NCBI GenBank assembly: GCA_029934175.1
Contig: JAOZMT010000074.1
Span: 1-8,366 of the forward strand
DNA: 8,366 nt
Reading direction: 5' to 3'
Source of the DNA: Victivallales bacterium
GTDB lineage: Bacteria; Verrucomicrobiota; Lentisphaeria; Victivallales; JAUVCU01
Made by a program: the position numbers and the translations under genes. The notes under the pieces were generated by a model. That model had not been told where the DNA came from and searched no databases. It saw only the letters and a program-made list of their open reading frames with translations. Each line of letters begins with the position of its first letter. Position 1 is the first letter of the stretch. Below, in pieces: positions 1-5,905 of the stretch.

Positions 1-37
1 GATAATTTAATTTTTTACAAATTTTTATTATAAATAA

Positions 38-54
38 TTTGAAAAATTTTCAAA
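38..54. repeat. AT-rich palindrome upstream of the operon
   Basis: The arms TTTGAAAA (38-45) and TTTTCAAA (47-54) are perfect reverse complements around a single central A. No T-tract follows and only one G:C pair sits in each arm, so this is a poor terminator. It could be a regulator binding site or chance in AT-rich DNA. The function is inference only. Confidence 0.4.
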
Positions 55-80
55 CTATGCTATTTTAAAACAAAATATTA

Positions 81-108
81 TTAACATTATACTTTATTAT
101 AGTATAAA
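81..108 (+). promoter_or_regulatory. Predicted sigma70-type promoter of the V-ATPase operon
   Basis: A -35-like TTAACA (81-86, one mismatch to TTGACA) is followed after 16 nt by a -10-like TATAAA (103-108, one mismatch to TATAAT). Transcription would start near 114-116, leaving a leader of only about 15 nt that carries the ribosome binding site of atpE. No other convincing promoter was found between the operon's genes. In DNA this AT-rich, chance matches are common, so the call rests mainly on position and spacing. Confidence 0.45.
87..107. repeat. Inverted repeat overlapping the predicted promoter (operator-like)
   Basis: Arms TTATACT (87-93) and AGTATAA (101-107) are perfect reverse complements separated by 7 nt. 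The repeat fills the spacer and covers most of the predicted -10 box. That is where a dimeric repressor could block RNA polymerase. It could also be incidental symmetry in AT-rich DNA. Confidence 0.4.
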
Positions 109-128
109 ATAAACAAGGGAATCAAAAA

Positions 129-740
129 ATGTCAGAAGAATTACAAGGTTTGCTTAATCGAATTCAAGAAGAAGGTGTTAAAAAAGCAGATGATGAGAAA
201 GCTCAAATCATTGCTAACGCACAAAAAGAAGCTGATTCTATTATAGAAAAAGCTAAATCAGAAGCTGAAAAAATCATAAAAAACGCTGAACTAGATGCAA
301 ATAAAAGTGAGGAGCGTGCAAAATCTGCAATACAGCAATCATCAAGAGATATTGTATTATCTTTAAGAAAATCCTTAGAAAATAGATTATCAAAAGTGGT
401 TGCAAATTCTCTTGGAGATGCAATGACTCCTGAATTAATGGGGAAAATTTTATTGATTATGGTTGATAATTATTGCAAAAACAACCCTAATACTGACCCT
501 GATATTGAAGTCCTATTAACTGAAAATGATATGGACACTATGCAAGCTTTATTTAATGGAGCTCTTTTGAAAGATTTAAAAACAAATCCTGAAATATCAC
601 TAGGACACGATTTTGCTGCTGGGATAAAAGTTGGATTTAAAGGAGATGATATCTTCTTTGATTTCTCAGATGATGCCATTGCTGACATTATTTGTAAGTT
701 CATAGGACCTAAATTATCTGAAATGCTAAAATCTCAATAA
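129..740 (+). CDS. atpE: V-type ATP synthase/ATPase subunit E (peripheral stalk)
   Basis: This is the peripheral-stalk subunit that holds the A/B head against rotation at the cytoplasmic membrane. The 203-residue length suits the family. Residues 1 to about 85 form a long charged, alanine- and lysine-rich helix (for example LLNRIQEEGVKKADDEKAQ near the N-terminus), as expected for a coiled coil. Residues from about 95 to 203 form the globular C-terminal domain that binds the head. The start is supported by AAGGGA at 115-120, 8 nt before the ATG. It is the first gene of the operon, 5 nt ahead of the DUF2764-like gene. In other V-ATPases E pairs with subunit G (H), which I do not find here. Assignment rests on the coiled-coil pattern, length and position. 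Confidence 0.93.
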   Translation: MSEELQGLLNRIQEEGVKKADDEKAQIIANAQKEADSIIEKAKSEAEKIIKNAELDANKSEERAKSAIQQSSRDIVLSLRKSLENRLSKVVANSLGDAMTPELMGKILLIMVDNYCKNNPNTDPDIEVLLTENDMDTMQALFNGALLKDLKTNPEISLGHDFAAGIKVGFKGDDIFFDFSDDAIADIICKFIGPKLSEMLKSQ

Positions 741-745
741 AAACA

Positions 746-1294
746 ATGAGCACTTTTTATTATTTTATATCAACTCTTCCTATGTTAAACATAGAAGAGA
801 CTCCATTCTTTACACTTGAGGAATTTAAATCTTCTGCAAGAGATTGGATTAATGATAATGAAAAAGAGATTTTAGATAACTTAACATTAAATCTTTCTAA
901 AGATAAAAATATCTCATCAACTGTATCTGAAAAATGGAATGATTATGAGACTTTTTTAAGAAACTTACTTGCTTCATCAAGAGGTAGCAAGCTCTCAAGA
1001 GAATCTGATCTTTTTTTGAGGGAATGTTCAGACTTCTATATAAATACACAAAACGCAATTTCTGAAATATTAAATAATGATTTAAATCCATTAGAAAAAG
1101 AAAAGGCTATAGACAAATTACGATGGGATTTTTTATCCGACTTGGAGTCAGAGTATTCTTTTGAATTTGAAATACTTTGTGTTTACAAGTTGAAATTAAT
1201 GTTATGCTTAAAGTGGAGTAGAAAAACAAACGAATCTGGAAATGAAAATTACGATAAAATTGTAGATGATTTGTTTTCAGGATTTAATAAATAA
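746..1294 (+). CDS. DUF2764-like V-ATPase operon protein
   Basis: This 182-residue soluble protein resembles the DUF2764 family, which sits between atpE and atpA in bacterial V-ATPase operons. The N-terminus FYYFISTLPML (residues 4-14) matches the family's typical aromatic start ending in LP-L. FLRNLLASSRGSKL (70-83) and the C-terminal DKLRWDFL (123-130), followed by EFEILCVYKLKLML (140-153), also fit my memory of the family. Its role is not established. Because these operons lack a recognisable subunit C, a C-like role coupling the shaft to the K ring is a reasonable guess. No clear Shine-Dalgarno precedes the ATG, which lies 5 nt after the atpE stop, so translation may depend on coupling. 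By hand count, one 60-nt stretch is about 20% GC, lower than the ATPase core, probably from weak constraint rather than transfer. Confidence 0.83.
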   Translation: MSTFYYFISTLPMLNIEETPFFTLEEFKSSARDWINDNEKEILDNLTLNLSKDKNISSTVSEKWNDYETFLRNLLASSRGSKLSRESDLFLRECSDFYINTQNAISEILNNDLNPLEKEKAIDKLRWDFLSDLESEYSFEFEILCVYKLKLMLCLKWSRKTNESGNENYDKIVDDLFSGFNK

Positions 1295-1331
1295 AATTAT
1301 AATAAAATTAAAAATAGGAGAATAAGACGAT

Positions 1332-3065
1332 ATGCTTGATAATAATAGCGGTAAAATTTATAGTGTCAATGGTAATATGATTACTGTCCAATTTGATACT
1401 TTTGTAACGCAAAATGAAATTGCTTATGCTGTCCTAAATGATGCTAAACTTAAATGCGAAGTTATTCGTGTTCGAGGCGATAAAGCTGATTTACAGGTTT
1501 TTGAAGATACCAAAGGATTGAAAGTTGGTGGTCTTGTTGAATTTACAGATGAATTATTAACTGTAGAACTTGGACCAGGTCTTTTAACTCAAGTTTATGA
1601 TGGACTTCAAAATCCTCTAGATAGTTTAGCTGAACAAACTGGTTTTTTCCTTCAAAGAGGTGTTTATTTACCTCCTTTAGATAGAGATACTGAATGGGAT
1701 TTTAAATCTACAGCTAAAGTTGGAGACAAGCTTATTGCAGGAGATAAAATAGGATCTGTTCTAGAAGGGATTTATGACCATTGGATAATGTTGCCATTTT
1801 CCTTTAAAGGAACTTGGGAAATTACTGAAGTTAAACCTAATGCAAAATATAAAGTTCTTGATATTGTTGCTATTGCTAAAAATGAAAAAGGCGAAATAAA
1901 AGAAATTTCAATGATGCAAAAATGGCCTGTGAAAATTCCTATTAAATGCTATAAAGAAAAGTTATTACCAGAAAAAACTCTTATTACACAGCAAAGAATC
2001 ATTGATGCATTTTTCCCTGTTGCTACTGGAGGAACTTTTTGCACACCTGGACCTTTTGGTGCAGGAAAAACTGTTTTACAACATGCACTGAGTAAATTTG
2101 CAGAAACTGATATTGTTGTTATTGCAGCTTGTGGAGAACGAGCAGGAGAAGTTGTTGAAACTTTGAGAGAATTTCCACATTTAGAAGACCCTAAAACAGG
2201 TAAATCTTTAATGGATAGATCAATAATTATTTGTAATACAAGTTCAATGCCAGTTGCATCTCGTGAAGCATCTGTTTATACTGCGGTAACACTTACAGAA
2301 TATTATAGACAAATGGGATTAAATTGTTTATTACTTGCGGATTCTACATCTCGTTGGGCTCAAGCTCTGCGTGAAATGTCTGGTCGCTTAGAAGAAATTC
2401 CTGGAGAAGAAGCTTTCCCTGCATATCTTGAATCTTTAATCGCTGGCTTTTATGAAAGAGCTGGATTAGTTAAATTAAATAATGGTTCTACTGGTTCTAT
2501 TACAATTGGCGGTAGTGTAAGTCCTGCTGGAGGAAACTTTGAAGAACCTGTTACTCAAGGAACTCTAAAAGTTGTAGGTGCTTTTCTTGGACTTTCAAGA
2601 GAACGCTCAGATGCACGACGCTTTCCTGCAATACATCCTTTAGAAAGTTGGAGTCATTATAAGAGTATTCTAGCTCAAGAAGATATTGATTATGCTAGAG
2701 AAACTTTGAGCAGAGGAAATGAAGTTGAGCAAATGATGAAAGTTGTTGGTGAAGAAGGAACTCATATTGATGACTTTATATGTTATCTTAAATCAGAATT
2801 TTTAGACTTTGTCTTTTTACAACAAAATACTTTTGATAAAGTTGATGCTGCTACAAGTGAAGAGAGACAGATTTTTGTATTTGCAAAAGTTTTAAGTATT
2901 TTAAAATCTAATTTTGATTTTACAGATAAAGATTTAGCTCGTAGATATTTTGCAGAGCTTCGCCAAATTTTCACTGACTGGAATTATATATCAGATAAAA
3001 CAGAAGAGTTTCGTAGTCATGAAGTAACTCTTGATAATAAAGTAAAGGAGCACAGCAATGCGTAA
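1332..3065 (+). CDS. atpA: V-type ATP synthase/ATPase catalytic subunit A
   Basis: This catalytic subunit hydrolyses (or makes) ATP in the A3B3 head. The 577-residue length is normal. It has an N-terminal beta-barrel (about 1-70), the extra A-type bulge domain (about 100-200), the nucleotide-binding domain and a helical C-terminal domain. The Walker A loop is GPFGAGKT (240-247), with K246 and T247 contacting phosphate. The catalytic region is ACGERAGEVVE (266-276), with E269 and R270 as the expected catalytic pair. The Walker B region LLLADSTSRWAQ (333-344) and GRLEEIPGEEAFPAY (351-365) are typical. GERAGE replaces the GERGNE of enterococcal, archaeal and eukaryotic A subunits; from memory this is the Chlamydia-type variant. 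AGGAG (1316-1320) lies 11 nt before the ATG. The end overlaps atpB by 8 nt. Confidence 0.99.
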   Translation: MLDNNSGKIYSVNGNMITVQFDTFVTQNEIAYAVLNDAKLKCEVIRVRGDKADLQVFEDTKGLKVGGLVEFTDELLTVELGPGLLTQVYDGLQNPLDSLAEQTGFFLQRGVYLPPLDRDTEWDFKSTAKVGDKLIAGDKIGSVLEGIYDHWIMLPFSFKGTWEITEVKPNAKYKVLDIVAIAKNEKGEIKEISMMQKWPVKIPIKCYKEKLLPEKTLITQQRIIDAFFPVATGGTFCTPGPFGAGKTVLQHALSKFAETDIVVIAACGERAGEVVETLREFPHLEDPKTGKSLMDRSIIICNTSSMPVASREASVYTAVTLTEYYRQMGLNCLLLADSTSRWAQALREMSGRLEEIPGEEAFPAYLESLIAGFYERAGLVKLNNGSTGSITIGGSVSPAGGNFEEPVTQGTLKVVGAFLGLSRERSDARRFPAIHPLESWSHYKSILAQEDIDYARETLSRGNEVEQMMKVVGEEGTHIDDFICYLKSEFLDFVFLQQNTFDKVDAATSEERQIFVFAKVLSILKSNFDFTDKDLARRYFAELRQIFTDWNYISDKTEEFRSHEVTLDNKVKEHSNA

Positions 3066-4350
3066 AGTATATCACAAAATTATTCATATTGCAGGTAATG
3101 TTATAACAGTTGAAGCTGATAATATTGGTTATGGAGATTTAGCAGAAGTAACAAGTAGACAAGGAGTCTCATTAGCACAGGTTATTAGACTTGAAGGCAA
3201 AAAAGTTTTTGTTCAAGTATTTGCTGGAGCTCGTGGTATTTCAACTAATGATGAAGTTAGATTTATTGGTGAACCTATGAAAGTTTCTTCATCAGAAAAC
3301 CTACTTGGAAGAGTTTTTACTGGAGGTGGATTGCCTAGGGATAGTAAACCTGCTATTAACGATGATCTTATCGAAATTGCTGGTCCTTCTGTTAACCCAG
3401 CGAAAAGAATTATTCCGAAAAATATGATTAGAACTGGAATTCCGATGATTGATATTTTTAACACTCTTGTCGAATCTCAAAAATTACCTATCTTTTCTAT
3501 TGCTGGTGAACCTTACAATGAAGTTTTGGCTCGTATTGCAATGCAAGCTGAAGTTGATGTCATTGTTTTAGGTGGAATGGGACTTAAATATGATGATTAT
3601 TTGAAATTTAAAAATACTCTTGATGACGAAGGTGCTTTATCGCATACTGTTATGTTTGTTCATACTGCATCAGATCCAATTGTAGAATGTTTATTAGTTC
3701 CTGATATGGCTCTTGCTGTTGCTGAAAACTATGCAATTAAAGGTAAAAAAGTTCTTGTGCTATTAACAGATATGACAAATTATGCAGATGCAATGAAAGA
3801 AATTGCTATTACAATGGAGCAAATTCCATCTAATCGTGGTTATCCTGGTGATTTATATAGTCAGTTAGCTGCAAGGTATGAGAAAGCTGTTGATTTTGAT
3901 GGAGCTGGTTCGATTACTATTTTAGCTGTAACAACTATGCCTGGTGATGATGTAACGCATCCTGTTCCAGATAATACTGGATATATTACAGAAGGACAAT
4001 TCTACTTGAAGAATGGAAGAATTGAGCCATTTGGTTCTTTAAGTCGTTTAAAACAACAGGTAAATGATGATACTCGTTCTGACCATAGAGATATTATGAA
4101 TACAATGATTCGTATGTATTCAGAATACCTTGAAACGAAAGAAAAGCAATCAATGGGATTTCAATTAAGTAATTGGGACAAAAAACTTATAAAATATGGT
4201 GCTCAATTTGAGGATACTATGATGAATTTATCTGTTAATATTCCATTAGAAAAAGCTCTTGATTTAGGATGGCAAATTCTTGCAGACTGTTTTGATAAAT
4301 CAGAAACAGGAATTAAAACAGATCTTTTAAACGAGTATTGGCCTAAATAA
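3058..4350 (+). CDS. atpB: V-type ATP synthase/ATPase regulatory subunit B
   Basis: This is the non-catalytic subunit alternating with A in the head. It has 430 residues, which is normal. The P-loop is degenerate: PIFSIAGEPYNE (144-155) stands where A has GPFGAGKT, so it lacks the phosphate-binding lysine. Other family blocks are MEQIPSNRGYPGDLYSQLA (253-271) and FGSLSRL (325-331). R330 corresponds to the arginine that reaches the catalytic site in other B subunits. The start is fixed by AAGGAG (3045-3050), 7 nt before the ATG. The 8-nt overlap with atpA suggests translational coupling, which would help give equal A and B amounts. Downstream, the operon departs from the usual plan: atpD is separated from this gene by three small ORFs. 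Confidence 0.99.
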   Translation: MRKVYHKIIHIAGNVITVEADNIGYGDLAEVTSRQGVSLAQVIRLEGKKVFVQVFAGARGISTNDEVRFIGEPMKVSSSENLLGRVFTGGGLPRDSKPAINDDLIEIAGPSVNPAKRIIPKNMIRTGIPMIDIFNTLVESQKLPIFSIAGEPYNEVLARIAMQAEVDVIVLGGMGLKYDDYLKFKNTLDDEGALSHTVMFVHTASDPIVECLLVPDMALAVAENYAIKGKKVLVLLTDMTNYADAMKEIAITMEQIPSNRGYPGDLYSQLAARYEKAVDFDGAGSITILAVTTMPGDDVTHPVPDNTGYITEGQFYLKNGRIEPFGSLSRLKQQVNDDTRSDHRDIMNTMIRMYSEYLETKEKQSMGFQLSNWDKKLIKYGAQFEDTMMNLSVNIPLEKALDLGWQILADCFDKSETGIKTDLLNEYWPK

Positions 4351-4364
4351 CTTAGGAGTCTTTT

Positions 4365-4544
4365 ATGAATAAAGAATTAACTAGAGAAGAGCAAGTTAAA
4401 ATAGCTTTAAAAAGTAAGACTATCAAAAGGGCTAGTGAATGGAATTTAGAAAATTCGAGCGATGAATATGATGAAAAAAAGTATATTAAAAGCTGTAAAA
4501 ATAATCTTAAATATGTCAAAAATTTAAAAATAGGAAATTTTTAA
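4365..4544 (+). CDS. Small basic protein of unknown function, 59 aa, within the V-ATPase operon
   Basis: I do not recognise this protein. The ORF runs from ATG at 4365 to TAA at 4542-4544. It starts with MNKELTREEQVKIALKSKTI, continues through an acidic patch (SSDEYDE, 31-37) and ends in a lysine-rich tail (KNLKIGNF, 52-59). Twelve Lys and two Arg against seven Glu and two Asp give a net charge near +5. It looks largely helical, with no signal peptide or membrane segment. Translation is supported by AGGAG at 4354-4358, 6 nt before the ATG. It sits 14 nt after atpB and abuts the next ORF with no gap. GC is about 23% by hand count. The position suggests a small ATPase-associated subunit or regulator, but this is inference only. 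Confidence 0.72.
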   Translation: MNKELTREEQVKIALKSKTIKRASEWNLENSSDEYDEKKYIKSCKNNLKYVKNLKIGNF

Positions 4545-5063
4545 ATGATGACAGAAGATGAGTTTGAAAATAAAGTCGCTAGTCGTGTTTCACTTACTTT
4601 AGATCTTTTTGATATTTTTCTAACTTCAAAGTCTGAATTTAAAGATTTTGAGGTTAAAATAAACATCAATAAACTTGTTCAAGCTATTCGTGATTATTTT
4701 AAAAGAAGTGAAAATTTTAAAGTAATTCATAATATGACTAATGGGAAATTTACAAATAGTGCTAAAAGGGCATCTTTAACAATGCTTAGTTTATCTCTAA
4801 ATAGTCCATTATATGTAGATAAGTTTGCGGATGAATATCCTGATGAAATATTATTTATAAATGAAATGTTTGCAGTTTATATGGGGTTAGGTCATTTTGA
4901 GATATCTAGACCTTGTATAAATGAGCAATTACATAGTGAATTAATATATTTATTGCATTTTGAACCGCCTACATTAAAAAGTTTGATTGTTATGTTAAAT
5001 AATATTTTCAGATGTGATCAAGATGTTATTACAGATATGTATGCAAATAAAGCAGGGGTTTAA
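4545..5063 (+). CDS. Protein of unknown function, 172 aa, within the V-ATPase operon
   Basis: I cannot name this protein. It appears soluble and mostly alpha-helical, with no signal peptide or hydrophobic membrane span. Recognisable blocks are KRASLTMLSLSLNSPLYV (74-91) and INEMFAVYMGLG (105-116), which look like a conserved helical core. The C-terminus is LKSLIVMLNNIF (144-155) followed by a short polar tail. It begins directly after the previous stop, with AGGA (4532-4535) about 9 nt upstream; a second ATG at 4548 is an equally possible start. The next ORF starts 3 nt after its stop, so it is clearly co-transcribed with the ATPase genes. Sampled stretches are about 20-28% GC, lower than atpA and atpB but like the DUF2764-like gene. 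The length and helical nature do not match canonical C (about 330 aa) or F (about 100 aa). Homologues of the 105-116 block may exist outside ATPase operons. Confidence 0.85.
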   Translation: MMTEDEFENKVASRVSLTLDLFDIFLTSKSEFKDFEVKININKLVQAIRDYFKRSENFKVIHNMTNGKFTNSAKRASLTMLSLSLNSPLYVDKFADEYPDEILFINEMFAVYMGLGHFEISRPCINEQLHSELIYLLHFEPPTLKSLIVMLNNIFRCDQDVITDMYANKAGV

Positions 5064-5066
5064 ATT

Positions 5067-5279
5067 ATGCTTACTTTTGATAAACCTATCCAAGTAGGAG
5101 ATAAAAAAGTTTATGGAGCTACGGAATTTTCTGGTAATGATGCCTTTGGTTCTTTTGGCTCGTTTGAAAATAGTGAGATATCATCTAAGGATATTGATTG
5201 GAGTGACACAAGTTATGATAAAGGAATTTGTGATATGATAAAAAGAGTATTGGCTGAAGAAGGTATTGAATATAAATAA
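5067..5279 (+). CDS. Small acidic protein of unknown function, 70 aa, within the V-ATPase operon
   Basis: I do not recognise this protein. The N-terminal third (LTFDKPIQVGDKKVYG, 2-17) looks like a short beta hairpin. The middle (about 20-50) is low-complexity Gly/Ser/Asp/Phe with a repeated GSFGSF motif (28-33), probably disordered. The C-terminal third (DKGICDMIKRVLAEEGIEY, 51-69) should be an amphipathic helix. Fourteen acidic against eight basic residues give a net charge near -6, opposite to the basic 59-aa protein two genes upstream. AGGGG at 5054-5058, 8 nt before the ATG, supports translation. It lies 3 nt after the previous stop and 14 nt before atpD. A short tail-and-helix protein like this could be a binding peptide or small stalk partner. 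No function can be assigned. Confidence 0.75.
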   Translation: MLTFDKPIQVGDKKVYGATEFSGNDAFGSFGSFENSEISSKDIDWSDTSYDKGICDMIKRVLAEEGIEYK

Positions 5280-5293
5280 TAGGTTTAAAAATT

Positions 5294-5905
5294 ATGGCAA
5301 AAATAAAATTAACTAAAAGTGAATTAAAAAGTCAACGAGATTCTATGAAGCAATTTCAACGGTTTCTTCCTACTTTATTGTTGAAAAAACAGCAGTTGCA
5401 AATGGAAATGCGTAATTGTCAAGCACGATTAAGAGAAAACGAAGCTGAAGAAAAAGCATTAAAAGAAGATATTATGTCTTGGATTTCAGTATTAGGAGGA
5501 AAAGAGGTTTTTAAAAATATCTCTTCTCTAATATCTTTGACTGAACTTAAAACATCTTCTCAAAATATTGCAGGGGTAGAAGTTCCGATTTTTGAATCTG
5601 CTGTTTTTAAAGAAGTTGAATATGATTTGTTTATAGAACCTTTGTGGTATGATTCTGCGATTGATGCTATAAAGAAAACTATTGAAATAAAAGCTGCACA
5701 TAAAGCAATAGAGGAACAATATAGATTAATTCAAAAAGAGTTGCAAACAACTACTCAGAGAGTTAATTTATTTGAAAAGATTAAAATTCCTGAATGTAAA
5801 AGTAATATTCGTGTAATTCAAATATATCTTGGTGATCAACAAACGGCTGCAGTAGGGCGTTCAAAAATTGCAAAAAGAAAAATGCAAGAAGGAGAAGTAG
5901 CATGA
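5294..5905 (+). CDS. atpD: V-type ATP synthase/ATPase subunit D (central rotor shaft)
   Basis: This subunit forms the long antiparallel coiled-coil shaft that turns inside the A3B3 head. The 203-residue length is typical. The N-terminus is diagnostic: LTKSELKSQRDSMKQFQRF (6-24), then LPTLLLKKQQLQ (25-36), the start of the long first helix. The C-terminal part (about 125-190) is the returning helix. The central section (about 65-120) is the head region that normally binds F. No F gene is recognisable, so whatever caps the shaft is missing from the annotation or encoded elsewhere. The ribosome binding site is weak, only AGG at 5281-5283 about 10 nt upstream. The end overlaps atpI by 4 nt (ATGA), suggesting coupled translation. 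Confidence 0.96.
   Translation: MAKIKLTKSELKSQRDSMKQFQRFLPTLLLKKQQLQMEMRNCQARLRENEAEEKALKEDIMSWISVLGGKEVFKNISSLISLTELKTSSQNIAGVEVPIFESAVFKEVEYDLFIEPLWYDSAIDAIKKTIEIKAAHKAIEEQYRLIQKELQTTTQRVNLFEKIKIPECKSNIRVIQIYLGDQQTAAVGRSKIAKRKMQEGEVA

Noticed and set aside
38..54. Terminator of an upstream gene
   Set aside because: The palindrome has only one G:C pair per arm and no T-tract after it, so it should not terminate transcription well.
3213..3464. 83-codon minus-strand ORF within atpB
   Set aside because: It is antisense to a highly conserved gene, and its hydrophobic pattern is explained by the complementary codons.
4365..5279. Horizontal acquisition of the small-gene insert, suggested by its lower GC
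   Set aside because: Sampled GC of about 20-28% is lower than atpA and atpB, but the DUF2764-like gene is just as low (about 20% in one sampled stretch). Weak protein constraint in an AT-rich genome explains it. No flanking repeats, integrase or transposase is seen.
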